In this document: positions 7,830 to 15,892 of the stretch, one piece after another
Layout: every line of letters begins with the position of its first letter
How positions within the stretch are numbered: the stretch's first letter is position 1
Source of the DNA: Kutzneria sp. CA-103260
GTDB lineage: Bacteria; Actinomycetota; Actinomycetes; Mycobacteriales; Pseudonocardiaceae
Assembly (NCBI RefSeq): GCF_018263855.1
Contig: NZ_CP073318.1
Location: 2,046,001 to 2,110,000, forward strand
Reading direction: 5' to 3'
DNA length: 64,000 nt
Translations under genes and position numbers: made by a program
The notes under the pieces: model-generated
The model's database searches: none
What the model was told of the DNA's origin: nothing
Seen by the model: only the letters and a program-made list of their open reading frames with translations

Positions 7830-8669
7830 TCAGCCGGTCGCGGTCACGCCCGAGCGCACACCGGTGATCGCGATGCGTTCGACGTCGTTGATGTGTCCGC
7901 CGGTCGACACCGCGACGGTGAGCGTGCTGCCCGTCGGCGCGGAGAACGAGACGTGAGCCGTCCACGCGGCATCCTGGCCGCCGGCCGGGATGCCGCCGGC
8001 CTGCCCGATCGGCTGCTCCTGGCCGAGGCGGAACACCAGCACCCGCAGGCTCTCGTCCACGCCGGTGATCCGGCCGCCGACGGTCATCGGCGACGAGACG
8101 GTCGCGCCGTACGCGGGGGTGGTCAGCGTCAGCCCGGGCACGTCGTCGCTGCCGACGACCTCCCAGGGCGCGTCCTGGCCCGAGCCCACCTTGACCAGGT
8201 GGAGCAGGGCGGCTGTGTTCTGCCGCCCGCCCGGCGTCCGGTAGCCGACGCCGACACGCGCGTCAGTGCCGGCCACGGTCATGGCGGTGATCTGGTCGAG
8301 GCTGTGGTAGCCCAGATAGCCCTGCGTGAACGACTGGGCCGTCTGGCCGGCGTCGAGGTGCCAGGGCTGATGGCCGCCCTCGCGGTAGCTGACCTGCCAG
8401 TCCGCCGCCTCCTTCTCGTCGGCGAACGGCCACAGCAACTGGTAGCCCGAGCCGGCGGCCGGCGTCGTGGTGGTCGGCTTCGTGGCCAGCGCGGACGCCG
8501 CCGTGGTCGTCAGCGCCGTCGTCGTCGTCGCGGTCGTCGTGGGCGGGCCCGCGGTGGTGGACCGCAGCTGGGAGACGACCACGGCCGTCACCAGACCGGC
8601 CACCACGACGACCACGGCGAGGATCCACCACAGTCGCGAGCGCGGAGAGGGGCGATTCGGGTCATTCAT
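7830..8669 (-). CDS. Membrane-anchored secreted protein with Thr-rich linker and Gmad2-like domain
   Basis: About 279 residues. A short basic N-terminus is followed by one transmembrane helix (residues about 15-35, LWWILAVVVVVAGLVTAVVV). Next comes a Thr/Ala-rich low-complexity linker (about 40-75) and a globular extracellular part. The last 90 residues (LTTPAYGATVSSPMTVGGRI, LRVLVFRLG) match the immunoglobulin-like Gmad2 pattern of bacterial spore-germination and cell-envelope proteins. ATG 8669 was chosen because AGGAGGT lies 7 bases upstream; an in-frame start 18 bp earlier also exists. Predicted to sit outside the membrane, function unknown. It converges with the SDR-SRPBCC gene (18-bp gap). 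Confidence 0.75.
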   Translation of the reverse strand: MNDPNRPSPRSRLWWILAVVVVVAGLVTAVVVSQLRSTTAGPPTTTATTTTALTTTAASALATKPTTTTPAAGSGYQLLWPFADEKEAADWQVSYREGGHQPWHLDAGQTAQSFTQGYLGYHSLDQITAMTVAGTDARVGVGYRTPGGRQNTAALLHLVKVGSGQDAPWEVVGSDDVPGLTLTTPAYGATVSSPMTVGGRITGVDESLRVLVFRLGQEQPIGQAGGIPAGGQDAAWTAHVSFSAPTGSTLTVAVSTGGHINDVERIAITGVRSGVTATG

Positions 8670-8770
8670 GACATCCACCTCCTGCACACAGTTCGCCGCG
8701 CTGCCCGGCCCGTTACCGACCAGCGTCTTGACCGCCGCGTCCAGCCCGAGCGCGAGGACCCCGCCGCACC

Positions 8771-8788
8771 GGGGACCCTGGGCCCAGG
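8771..8788. promoter_or_regulatory. DosR-box-like palindrome upstream of the phosphoribosyltransferase gene
   Basis: GGGGACCCTGGGCCCAGG resembles the DosR half-site layout (GGGAC...GNCCC) and contains the palindrome CCTGGGCCCAGG. It lies 52-69 bp before the GTG at 8840. It is the best-placed of the candidate dormancy boxes. No binding data exist. Confidence 0.35.
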
Positions 8789-8839
8789 TGCTCCTTTTCG
8801 CGGTTGCCGCCGCGGCGTGACGGCGGTGGACTCGCAGGT

Positions 8840-9508
8840 GTGGTCGAGGAGGTCGAGAGGTACGCGGACCGCCGGGACGCCGGCCGCCGGCTGGTGTCCG
8901 CGCTGGCCCACCTGCGCGGGGCCGAAGTGACGGTGTTGGGGCTGCCGTGCGGTGGTGTGCCGGTCGCGTACGAGGTCGCCGCCGCGCTGCGGGCGCCGCT
9001 GGACGTCATCGTCGTGCGCAAGCTGGGCGTGCCCGGCCATGCCGAGCTCGCGATGGGCGCTGTCGGCGAAGACGGCGTCCACGTGGCCGACGAGCCGGTG
9101 CTGTGGCAGGCGCACGTCACCGAACCGGAGTTCCGCGCCGTGCTCGCCCGCGAGCAGGCGGCGGTGGTGCGGCGGGGCCGGCGGTACCGGGACACCGTGC
9201 CTCGGCTCGACCTGACCGGCCGCACCACCGTGATCATCGACGACGGCATGGCCACCGGATCGACCGCGCGCGTGGCTTGCGCCGTCGCCCGTGCCCATGG
9301 CGCCGCCCGGATCGTCCTCGCCGTGCCGGTCGCCGCGCCCGAGGCCGCGACCTGGCTCGAGCGTGACGCGGACGAGGTCGTCTGCCCGCTGTGCCCGACC
9401 GAGTTCGGTGCGGTCGGGCGGTGGTACCGGGACTTCCGCCCGACCTCCGACGACGAGGTCGTGGACCTGCTGTCGCGGTCACGGGCGGACCGCCTCGGCG
9501 GTCCCTGA
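8840..9508 (+). CDS. Phosphoribosyltransferase-family protein (Rv0571c-like)
   Basis: About 222 residues. Its type I PRTase fold carries the PRPP-binding signature in VIIDDGMATGSTA (about residues 133-145). The N-terminal VERYADRRDAGRRL and GLPCGGVPVAYEVA motifs are typical of the actinobacterial group that includes DosR-regulated Rv0571c. The open frame begins at TTG 8804; GTG 8840 was preferred because conservation begins there. The preferred substrate base is unknown in this group. The 3' end overlaps the end of the convergent M50 protease gene by 30 bp, so the two transcripts could form antisense RNA. Confidence 0.85.
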   Translation: MVEEVERYADRRDAGRRLVSALAHLRGAEVTVLGLPCGGVPVAYEVAAALRAPLDVIVVRKLGVPGHAELAMGAVGEDGVHVADEPVLWQAHVTEPEFRAVLAREQAAVVRRGRRYRDTVPRLDLTGRTTVIIDDGMATGSTARVACAVARAHGAARIVLAVPVAAPEAATWLERDADEVVCPLCPTEFGAVGRWYRDFRPTSDDEVVDLLSRSRADRLGGP

Positions 9509-10648
9509 ATCACAGCGCAGCAGGATGAGTTCCACGGCCCGGGCGATGTCGTCGTCGCCGACCGTGCCGACCACGGTTCCGTCGTCGTCGACGATCAGCG
9601 CCGGCGCGGTGCCGCCGCGCCGCCGCCGGGCCGTGACCAGGTCGGCCAGGGTGTCGCCGGGCGCCAGCACGACCGCGCCGTCCAGCGGCTGGCAGACGTC
9701 CGCGACCCGGGCCGTGCGCAGTCCGGCGGCCGGCTTGCGGGTCAGCATGCCCAGACTCAGCACGCCGAACGGCCGGCCGGTGAAGTCGACGACCGGGAAC
9801 ACCCGTCGGTGCGCGGACGCCGCCACCTGGTCGAGGAACGCGTCCACGGTGAACCACGACGGCGCGATCACGTCGGCCGGGGCCATCACGTCGCGCACTG
9901 CGACGGTGGTGAACCGGGCACGGCGCACGGCGTCGGCCTCGGTGCCGGCCGCGGACGCCATGAGGAACCAGCCGATCAGACCCAGCCACATGCCGTCGAA
10001 CAGGTCGCCGCCGACCACCAGGACGAGGCCGAAACCGAGGAACACCGCGCCGGTCATGCGGCCGGCCAGCGCGGTGATCGCGGTCGCCCGCGCGTCGCCG
10101 CGATGCGGCCACAGCAGGGCGTGCAGCACCCGGCCGCCGTCCATCGGCGCCGCCGGCAGCAGGTTGAACACCGCCAGCACCAGGTTGACCAGCGCCAGCC
10201 AGGCCAGGCCGGCCCGGATGACGTTCGGCCAGCCGGCGTATCCGGCCAGCACGGTCACACCCGCGAAGAACCCGCCCACCGCGGCGCTGGCCACCGGGCC
10301 GGCGATGGCGATCCGCAGCTCGGTGCGCGGGTCCGGCGCCTCGCTGTCCAGCTCCGTCTGGCCGCCCATCAGCCACAGCGTCATGGCGCGCACCCGCATC
10401 CCCAGCCGCAGGGCCGTTGCCGCGTGGGCGAGTTCGTGCACCAGCAGCGAAGCCATCAGCAGCACCGCCGCGGCCGCACCGGCCGTCCAGTACACGGCGG
10501 CCGACAACCCGGGGGCGAGACCGGGCAGCACGCCGACCGCCACCAGGCAGGCGATGAGCGCGACGATGACCAGGGCGGACCAGTGCATCCCGATCGGGAT
10601 GCCGGCCCACCGTCCACAACGGACCGTGCCCTTCATCGCCGGACTCAT
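9479..10648 (-). CDS. Membrane metalloprotease M50 (site-2-protease type) with CBS pair
   Basis: A 389-residue multi-pass protein with N-terminal membrane helices and zinc motif HELAH (in LLVHELAHAATAL). The second ligand region NLLPAAPMDGGRVL is canonical for S2P/SpoIVFB-type intramembrane proteases. From about residue 255 there are two CBS motifs (VRDVMAPADVIAP and VADVCQPLDGAVV), which usually sense adenine nucleotides. The architecture equals DosR-regulated Rv2625c. The ATG overlaps the stop of the DUF1876 gene (ATGA), making it the last gene of the operon starting at 12379. Likely role: regulated intramembrane proteolysis linked to energy state. The target is not in view. Confidence 0.93.
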   Translation of the reverse strand: MSPAMKGTVRCGRWAGIPIGMHWSALVIVALIACLVAVGVLPGLAPGLSAAVYWTAGAAAAVLLMASLLVHELAHAATALRLGMRVRAMTLWLMGGQTELDSEAPDPRTELRIAIAGPVASAAVGGFFAGVTVLAGYAGWPNVIRAGLAWLALVNLVLAVFNLLPAAPMDGGRVLHALLWPHRGDARATAITALAGRMTGAVFLGFGLVLVVGGDLFDGMWLGLIGWFLMASAAGTEADAVRRARFTTVAVRDVMAPADVIAPSWFTVDAFLDQVAASAHRRVFPVVDFTGRPFGVLSLGMLTRKPAAGLRTARVADVCQPLDGAVVLAPGDTLADLVTARRRRGGTAPALIVDDDGTVVGTVGDDDIARAVELILLRCDSGTAEAVRP

Positions 10649-10914
10649 TCGGCGAAGTGCGCCGGCCGGTGCGTGACGGCCGCGACGTCCTGCGCGGCCG
10701 CGTCCAGCAGCTGGTGGCTGAGATCGGCCAACGCCCGGGCGGTCGCGAGCTCGTCGCCGATCTCCGGCACGTTCGCGTCACGGGGGTTCCTGTGGGCCTG
10801 ACCGCGGCCGACCGTCACCGCACCGTCCTGCGTGGTCAGCCGCGCCTGCGTGCGGGTGTGGTCCTCGTGCTCGTCGATGTAGATCTCCACGTGCCACTTC
10901 CTGGCCTGCAGCAT
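10645..10914 (-). CDS. DUF1876 protein, Rv1738-like dormancy factor
   Basis: An 89-residue protein closely following M. tuberculosis Rv1738 as I remember it. Shared stretches are IDEHEDHTRTQARL, NVPEIGDELATARAL and the C-terminal AVTHRPA. Rv1738 is among the most strongly DosR-induced proteins and has a fold resembling ribosome hibernation factors (established for the family). It is thought to help shut down translation in hypoxia. GAGGAGGAATC immediately precedes the ATG. It is third in a four-gene operon: its TGA overlaps the M50 start, and the lipoprotein gene stops 14 bp upstream. Confidence 0.92.
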   Translation of the reverse strand: MLQARKWHVEIYIDEHEDHTRTQARLTTQDGAVTVGRGQAHRNPRDANVPEIGDELATARALADLSHQLLDAAAQDVAAVTHRPAHFAE

Positions 10915-10928
10915 GATTCCTCCTCGGA

Positions 10929-11525
10929 TCAGTTCGGTCCGCTGCCCTCGGCGACCGCGCGCACGGTCAGCTGCTGCTGTCCGACCATGGACCGGGCGCA
11001 GCCCCGCGCGTTGGGCTCGGGCAGCAGCACCGAACCGGTGTTGTTCGGCGGGTACACCCGCAGGCCGGTCGCCGCGACGGGCTGGCAGACCGCCGGGTCG
11101 AAGTTGTCCACGTTGACCTGGTTGAGCGCGGCGTAGGCGGATTCGCCGGTGCCCAGCACGAGCGTGCGGACGGTGTCGGGCTCCCGGGCGGCGGGGTCGC
11201 CGACCTGGTGTTGGTCCGCGCCCGCGTAGTAGGACACGCCGGGGTATCCGGTGATCGTGCAGGCGCGCCCGGTGTTGGTGAAGACGATCGGCACGTAGTA
11301 GTGCCCGGCCGCGCCCTCACCCTGTCCCAGCGTCACCCGCAGGGAAGCCGTGGCGCACGCGGTTGTCGCCCCGGTCGCCGGCGGGTTGCCGGACATCGTG
11401 GCGGTCGCGATCACCGTGGTCGGAGTCGTCGCCGCCGTCGTCGCCGGTGCCGCGCTGGTGCCGCCGGTGCCGCAGGCCGCGATCAGCGCGCACGCGGCGG
11501 CCAGAACCATGGTTCTCCCGTACAT
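10929..11525 (-). CDS. DUF4232 lipoprotein
   Basis: A 198-residue secreted lipoprotein. Residues 1-18 form a signal peptide with lipobox LIAAC (lipidated Cys18). A Thr/Ala/Pro-rich spacer to about residue 50 follows, then a DUF4232 domain (CATASLRVTLGQGEGAAGHY, VFTNTGRACTITGYPGVSYY) with four further Cys that probably form disulfides. Family members are actinobacterial envelope proteins of unknown function. The ATG overlaps the USP stop by one base (TGATG), so it is co-translated with the USP gene and lies inside a dormancy-type operon. Confidence 0.85.
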   Translation of the reverse strand: MYGRTMVLAAACALIAACGTGGTSAAPATTAATTPTTVIATATMSGNPPATGATTACATASLRVTLGQGEGAAGHYYVPIVFTNTGRACTITGYPGVSYYAGADQHQVGDPAAREPDTVRTLVLGTGESAYAALNQVNVDNFDPAVCQPVAATGLRVYPPNNTGSVLLPEPNARGCARSMVGQQQLTVRAVAEGSGPN

Positions 11526-12379
11526 CAGGTGCCTCCTGTGGTGATCCGTTCCAAATGGATGGACAGACGATCGTCAGACGGCCACGGCAGGCAGGGCGTT
11601 CTGGTCGTCAGTCGGCTGGCCGGCGGGACTTCCCGCGGGCTCGTGTCTTCCCGCACGACCAGCACCGGGCACGGCGCGAGGTGCAGCGCGGTCCTGGTGA
11701 CGGCCCCGCTCCTACCGTGGCCGACCACGAGCAGATCGGTGTCGGCGCGGGCGGCGATGACCTCGTGCGGGTGCGTCCGGACCAACTCGAACGCGGTCTC
11801 CGGCCGCCGGCCCAGCCCGGTGGTCGCCTTCTCGGCGGCGGCCAGCACCGAGTCCGGATCCCGCTCCGGCGAGATCGGTCGGTGCGTCAGCGGCTCCGGT
11901 TTGGCGTGCAGGACGAGCAGATCCGCGCGGAGCGTGAGCGCCGCCTCGGCCGCGTGCGTGACGACGACAGGGTCGTCCTGACCACCGGAGACCATCGCCG
12001 TGACCCGCCGATGACGGCCGTCCACCGCGGCGTCGGCGCCGCGCACGATGACCGTGTCGCACTGGGCGGTCAGAATCGTCGGCAGCACCAGGGCGCCGAT
12101 CCCGAGGTGCCGGTGGCGGTCGCCGCGGCATCCGAGGACCAGTAGTTCGGATTCCCGGCTGGCCTCGGTGAAGGCGGCGAGTGGGGCGTCGGTGGTGACG
12201 AGGATCCTCATCGGCAGCAACGGGAAGTCGCGGGTGATCGGTCGCGCCGGCGGCCGCTGGGCGCCGCACAGCACCAGGAGTTCGGCACCCCGGTTCCAGG
12301 CGTGGCGCGCCGCCCAGTGCAGGGCGGCCTCACCCCACTGGGAGCCGTCCGTGCCCACTGCGACCGTCTGACCTTTCAC
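11525..12379 (-). CDS. Universal stress protein, tandem domains with degenerate ATP motifs
   Basis: About 284 residues, two UspA folds (VAVGTDGSQWGEAALHWAAR at the start; DLLVVGHGRSGAV near the end). Neither domain has a complete G2xG9xG(S/T) motif, so ATP binding is doubtful, unlike the USP at 402. GTG 12379 was chosen over the longer frame because GGTGGAG lies just before it and USP homology begins there. It is first in the operon USP - DUF4232 - DUF1876 - M50 (12379 to 9479), all overlapping or within 14 bp. A DosR-box-like element lies 56-75 bp upstream. The 3' end overlaps the lipoprotein start. Confidence 0.85.
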   Translation of the reverse strand: MKGQTVAVGTDGSQWGEAALHWAARHAWNRGAELLVLCGAQRPPARPITRDFPLLPMRILVTTDAPLAAFTEASRESELLVLGCRGDRHRHLGIGALVLPTILTAQCDTVIVRGADAAVDGRHRRVTAMVSGGQDDPVVVTHAAEAALTLRADLLVLHAKPEPLTHRPISPERDPDSVLAAAEKATTGLGRRPETAFELVRTHPHEVIAARADTDLLVVGHGRSGAVTRTALHLAPCPVLVVREDTSPREVPPASRLTTRTPCLPWPSDDRLSIHLERITTGGT

Positions 12380-12434
12380 GTCTCCACCATCGCCGCCCGG
12401 CGTCGGCGCCGGTAGTGCCGGCAGACGCTCGGCG

Positions 12435-12454
12435 TTGGGGCACAAGGACCTTAT
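12435..12454. promoter_or_regulatory. DosR-box-like element upstream of the USP-DUF1876-M50 operon
   Basis: Read on the minus strand, ATAAGGTCCTTGTGCCCCAA agrees at roughly 12 of 20 positions with the mycobacterial DosR consensus (TTSGGGACTWWAGTCCCSAA), including the GCCCCAA right end. It is AT-richer than its surroundings. It lies 56-75 bp before the operon start, overlapping the stop of the NAPRTase gene. This is the strongest sequence match among the candidates here. Confidence 0.4.
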
Positions 12455-13899
12455 TGCCGTGAGCGCGCCCGGGAACCGGAAACCAGGCCGGGCTGCGGCC
12501 CGTCCGAGGTGGCTGACCGGACACCGGAGGGGGTGGCCGAGCTGTCGACCTCCGCCGCCGGACGGGGGAGCACCGGGTACCGCTGGCCGGACTCCCGGAC
12601 CCGCTCGGCCAGTGCGCTGAGCGCGGCGCTGGGCCGAACCGGCACTGGCGCGGCCCCGGCGACCTGGCGCGCCCGTGCCGGCAACCACTCCAGGTCGGCC
12701 TCGAAGCGGGCTCGGGCGGCGGCCACGGTGGCGCGTGCCGGCAGCCGCGGGTTCACCGGTCGCCCGTCTCTCATGACCGGCACCAGCAACGGTTCCATGC
12801 CGTCCGGTGCCGGGTCGTGGCGCAGGGCCAGGACGTCGGTGCCGCCGGCGGCACCGCGGAACACCTGCTTCGCGCCGGGCAGGGTCTCCTTACCCGGCGA
12901 CAGCTTCATCACCGGTTCGCCGGCGTACTCCACGAGCTTGTACGCGCTGTCCAGCGCCGGCGCGTCGGCGGACACCCCCATCCTGGTGCCGACGCCGTAG
13001 TGGTCGATCGGAGCGCCGCGGGCGACCAGCGAGGCGATGGCGTGTTCGTCCAAGCCGCCGCTGGCCATGATCTGGACGCGGGGCAGGTCGGCGTCGTCGA
13101 GCATCCGGCGGGCCCGCAGCGATTCCTCCCACAGGTCGCCCGAGTCCAGCCGGATCCCCAGCACCGTGCCCGTGCGCCGGGCGACGTCGATGGCCGCCCG
13201 GACACCGGCGGCCGTGTCGTAGGTGTCCACCAACAGGACGGCGGCGTCGGGAAAGTCAGCGACGAACGCGGAGAACGCCGCCAGTTCGCTCGGGAACGCC
13301 TCGACGTAGGAATGGGCCATGGTGCCCGCCGGCGGCAGGCCGTAGCGGCGCGCGGCGGCCGCGTTGCTGGTCGACGCGAATCCCACGATCGCGGCGGAGC
13401 GGGCCGCTGCCATCGCGGCATCCCAGCCGTGGGTCCGGCGGGCTGAGAAGTCGACGAGGGCGGCCCCGTCGGCGGCCAGGCGGCAGCGCGCCGCCTTCGA
13501 CGCCAGCGCGGTCTGGTAGGTCACCAGATTCAGCAGCGCGGTCTCGACGAGCTGCGCCTGCGCTATGGGCGCGGTCACTTCGAGCAGGGGTTCGCCGGCG
13601 AACACGACGCGGCCCTCGGGGATCGCCCGCACGTCGCCGGTGAACCGCAGCCCCGCCAGGGCGGTGAGGTCGGCCTCGGACAGTTCGACCGCGTCGCCGA
13701 GGTAGCGCAGTTCCCGGGCGGTGAACCGGAAGTCGCCGAGGAAGGCCAGGCAGTCGGCGAGGCCGGCGGCCACCAGGAAGCCACGGTCGGCCGGCAGCTG
13801 CCGCACGAACAGGCTGAACGTCGCGGGGGCCGACATCGACTGGCGCAGGTAGCTGACGGCCATCCGGATCTCGTAGAGGTCGGTGCGCAGTCCGGTCAT
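12451..13899 (-). CDS. pncB: Nicotinate phosphoribosyltransferase
   Basis: A 482-residue NAPRTase. N-terminal TDLYEIRMAVSYL is the family start. FSARRTHGWDAAM (R-R-x-H) is the active-site region, FASTSNAAAARRYG and GTMAHSYVEAF line the substrate site, and GIRLDSGDL with MASGGLDEHAI and GVGTRMG form the PRPP-binding barrel end. It makes nicotinate mononucleotide in NAD salvage. M. tuberculosis PncB2 (Rv0573c) is DosR-regulated, which fits the surrounding genes. ATG 13899 was chosen; the 143-residue gene upstream ends 14 bp before it. The tail beyond about residue 440 is low-complexity. Confidence 0.93.
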   Translation of the reverse strand: MTGLRTDLYEIRMAVSYLRQSMSAPATFSLFVRQLPADRGFLVAAGLADCLAFLGDFRFTARELRYLGDAVELSEADLTALAGLRFTGDVRAIPEGRVVFAGEPLLEVTAPIAQAQLVETALLNLVTYQTALASKAARCRLAADGAALVDFSARRTHGWDAAMAAARSAAIVGFASTSNAAAARRYGLPPAGTMAHSYVEAFPSELAAFSAFVADFPDAAVLLVDTYDTAAGVRAAIDVARRTGTVLGIRLDSGDLWEESLRARRMLDDADLPRVQIMASGGLDEHAIASLVARGAPIDHYGVGTRMGVSADAPALDSAYKLVEYAGEPVMKLSPGKETLPGAKQVFRGAAGGTDVLALRHDPAPDGMEPLLVPVMRDGRPVNPRLPARATVAAARARFEADLEWLPARARQVAGAAPVPVRPSAALSALAERVRESGQRYPVLPRPAAEVDSSATPSGVRSATSDGPQPGLVSGSRARSRQ

Positions 13900-13913
13900 C
13901 GCGGTCCCCGGGC

Positions 13914-14345
13914 TCAGCGGGTCTCGACGGCGACGATGATGGTGCGCGCCTGCACCCTCGTCAGGCGCAGCAGGCGGATCAGCTCGTCGCTGTCGGTGCC
14001 GGCCCGATTCAGCGCCAGCGCGGCGCGGATCGTGGATTCCGGCAGCTCCGGCAGGCGGGTGGCCAGGCCGGCGGCCAGCCGCTCGAGTTCCTCGGCCGCG
14101 CGGACGCCCTTGCCGCCCCACACGAGAGCGGCCACGGCCGGCTGCCGGTCGACGATCGCGGCCGCCTCCGCCATGGCGGTCCGGTACTCGGCCACGTCGA
14201 GCCCGTGGCCGACCAGGCCGGCGGTGGCCCACCGCTCCAGTGCTTCCGGGCCGGACACGGCCAGCGGCCGGTGTGGACGTCGGCCGCGTTTGCGACGCAG
14301 TCGGCCGGCCAGGGCGAGCATCGCTCGGAATGGGTTCTTTTCCAT
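13914..14345 (-). CDS. Conserved hypothetical protein upstream of pncB
   Basis: A 143-residue basic protein, no signal peptide or membrane helix. The N-terminus is Arg/Lys-rich (MEKNPFRAMLALAGRLRRKR), followed by what looks like an all-helical body (ALERWATAGLVGHGLDVAEY). I recognise no domain. It stops 14 bp before pncB and points the same way, so the pair is likely one transcript. M. tuberculosis has a small hypothetical gene (Rv0572c) next to pncB2, but I cannot claim homology. A GGAC-TCC-GTCC palindrome lies about 85-100 bp upstream. Confidence 0.6.
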   Translation of the reverse strand: MEKNPFRAMLALAGRLRRKRGRRPHRPLAVSGPEALERWATAGLVGHGLDVAEYRTAMAEAAAIVDRQPAVAALVWGGKGVRAAEELERLAAGLATRLPELPESTIRAALALNRAGTDSDELIRLLRLTRVQARTIIVAVETR

Positions 14346-14428
14346 CGTCTCGACCTCGATATCCGGATCCCCCGCCGATTCTCGGTCCGTACCATGATGG
14401 CGCGGTCCGGCCCCGGAGTTCGAGAGGC

Positions 14429-14445
14429 GAAGGACTCCGTCCGGG
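14429..14445. promoter_or_regulatory. DosR-box-like palindrome upstream of the hypothetical-pncB pair
   Basis: GAAGGACTCCGTCCGGG contains GGAC-TCC-GTCC, close to the GGGAC...GTCCC core of DosR sites but with a three-base spacer. It lies 84-100 bp before the ATG at 14345. Candidate only. Confidence 0.35.
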
Positions 14446-14633
14446 AGGCTGACGGACCCGGTCCGCCGGCGACGTGGCCAGTCGGATCCGGTCACCAGCC
14501 ATCGCCGTTCCCGAGCGGGACACGAGACCGGACATGCTCCGGCAGCCGGTCGGTGACCTGCTCCTCGGTCATCCCGGTGATCGTGAGTCCGCCGCGGAAC
14601 TGGATCCTGACGGCCTGAATCGACACCGCCGTA

Positions 14634-14649
14634 GCCTGTGGCCACAGGC
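14634..14649. promoter_or_regulatory. Perfect 16-bp palindrome before a GAF-ANTAR gene
   Basis: GCCTGTGGCCACAGGC is fully self-complementary and ends 29 bp before the GTG at 14679. It could be an operator or, in RNA, a short hairpin in the leader of a gene whose product itself binds paired RNA hairpins. Confidence 0.4.
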
Positions 14650-14678
14650 GTCACGACCGGAGAGGAGGGGATGTCCCA

Positions 14679-15398
14679 GTGCGGCAAGGTGGTCGCGACT
14701 TGGTGCACACCAGGCTGCTGGCCCGGTTCGCGGGTTCGTTGGCCGGCACCTGCTCCCGTGCCGGCTTCGTTCGCCTGGTCACCGAACTGCCCCGCCGCGT
14801 GCTGGACGTGCCGGCAGTCGGGGTGCTGCTGGTCGACCACGACGGGATGGTCGTGACCGGCGGCGCGCCGGACGGGGAGCGGTTCGCCGGCCTGTTCGCC
14901 CGCCAGGCCCGGTCCGGGCCGGTCAGCGAGTGCTACCGCGCCGGCAGTCCGGTCGTGCTCAGCTACGAAGGCGCGCTCGAACAGGGGCTCGCCGACCTCG
15001 CGGCGGAGATGTCCCGGGCCGAGGTGACGGCCGTCGACGCGGCGCCGCTGCGGGTGCACCAGGTGACCATCGGGGCGCTGGCGGTGTACCTGGACGCCAC
15101 ACCGACGCCGTCCTACCGCCGGCTGAGCCAGCTCGTGCAGGTCGTGGCCGGGCTCGGCCTCACCGCGTACGAACTCCGACACGACCTCTGTTCGGCCACC
15201 GACACGATCGAGGAGCTGGCCGCGGCGATCGCCCAGCGCGCCGCGATCGAGCAGGCCACCGGGGTCATGGCGGAACGGTGGCAGGTCACCATCGGCGACG
15301 CCGCGAGCATGCTTCGGGAGTGCGCGCAGGCGCGCCGGGTGCCGCTGCACGAGCTGGCGGCGCAGGTGGTCGCGGGCCGGAACGACCTGTTCGACTGA
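14679..15398 (+). CDS. GAF-ANTAR protein 1
   Basis: A 239-residue protein with an N-terminal GAF domain (about residues 15-165; PAVGVLLVDHDGMVV, GPVSECYRAG) and a C-terminal ANTAR domain (about 175-232; QRAAIEQATGVMAERWQVTI, then the three-helix end). ANTAR domains bind paired hexaloop hairpins in nascent RNA and prevent termination. AGGAGGGG lies 8 bases before the GTG. The gene sits between pncB and hsp20, all dormancy-associated. The GAF ligand is unknown. It is one of six GAF-ANTAR proteins in the window. Confidence 0.88.
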   Translation: MRQGGRDLVHTRLLARFAGSLAGTCSRAGFVRLVTELPRRVLDVPAVGVLLVDHDGMVVTGGAPDGERFAGLFARQARSGPVSECYRAGSPVVLSYEGALEQGLADLAAEMSRAEVTAVDAAPLRVHQVTIGALAVYLDATPTPSYRRLSQLVQVVAGLGLTAYELRHDLCSATDTIEELAAAIAQRAAIEQATGVMAERWQVTIGDAASMLRECAQARRVPLHELAAQVVAGRNDLFD

Positions 15399-15402
15399 GC
15401 CA

Positions 15403-15418
15403 TCGGCCCCTTGCCCGC
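15403..15418. promoter_or_regulatory. Possible DosR-box-like element before hsp20
   Basis: TCGGCCCCTTGCCCGC (minus strand GCGGGCAAGGGGCCGA) has the GGGC...GGGCC arrangement seen in the other candidate boxes. It lies 58-73 bp before the Hsp20 ATG. Low information content in this GC background. Confidence 0.22.
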
Positions 15419-15475
15419 ACCGGCTTCACGCGCTCCGATGGCAGGACAGGCACAACCAACCACATCGGAGGAGAG

Positions 15476-15892
15476 ATGAGCACAACTCGGCAAGCACCTC
15501 CGTCAGCGGCGTTGACGCGCCTCATCCGGTGGGTCGGCGAGCTGCCGTCCCACCTCGGACGCCGCGCGCTGCCCGTCGAGGAGTCGACCGAGAACGGAAA
15601 GTTCCTGATCCGCGCGGAGATCCCGGGGGTCGCGCCCGGCGAGGTGGACCTCGCGTTGCACGACGGCGCGCTGGTCATCGAGGCCACCCGGCGTGCGCCT
15701 GGCGGCCACACGATCCGGACCGACCTGCGGTACGGCACCCTGCGGCGGACCATCGCCCTCCCCGACGACGCCGACGCGGACGACATCCACGCCAGCTGTG
15801 CGGAGGGAATGCTCACCATCTCGGTCGGCACGGCGGCCGGCGACCGGCCCGCTCACCGGATACCGGTGGAGAACCGGGAAGCGGCCCCCTGA
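15476..15892 (+). CDS. Small heat-shock protein, Hsp20/alpha-crystallin family
   Basis: A 138-residue small heat-shock protein. The alpha-crystallin domain spans about residues 32-125, with FLIRAEIPGVAPGEVDLAL at its start and the closing strand GMLTISVG carrying the family's G-x-L-T-I/V motif. The LRYGTLRRTIALPDDAD segment is typical of the acr/HspX group. GGAGGAGAG precedes the ATG. It acts as an ATP-independent holdase in the cytosol. HspX (Rv2031c) is a hallmark DosR-induced protein, fitting the USP, DUF1876 and pncB neighbours. Confidence 0.92.
   Translation: MSTTRQAPPSAALTRLIRWVGELPSHLGRRALPVEESTENGKFLIRAEIPGVAPGEVDLALHDGALVIEATRRAPGGHTIRTDLRYGTLRRTIALPDDADADDIHASCAEGMLTISVGTAAGDRPAHRIPVENREAAP

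Larger units (their letters stand above)
14346..14678. other. Intergenic region between divergent transcripts
   Basis: About 330 bp between the minus-strand pncB pair and the plus-strand GAF-ANTAR gene. It contains the GGACTCCGTCC palindrome (14429-14445) and, near the GAF-ANTAR start, a perfect 16-bp palindrome (14634-14649). No coding sequence is supported. Confidence 0.6.

Noticed and set aside
12451..14535. A single 694-codon protein combining pncB with upstream sequence
   Set aside because: The upstream part is out of frame with the 143-residue gene and has no homology; the NAPRTase start at 13899 is clear.
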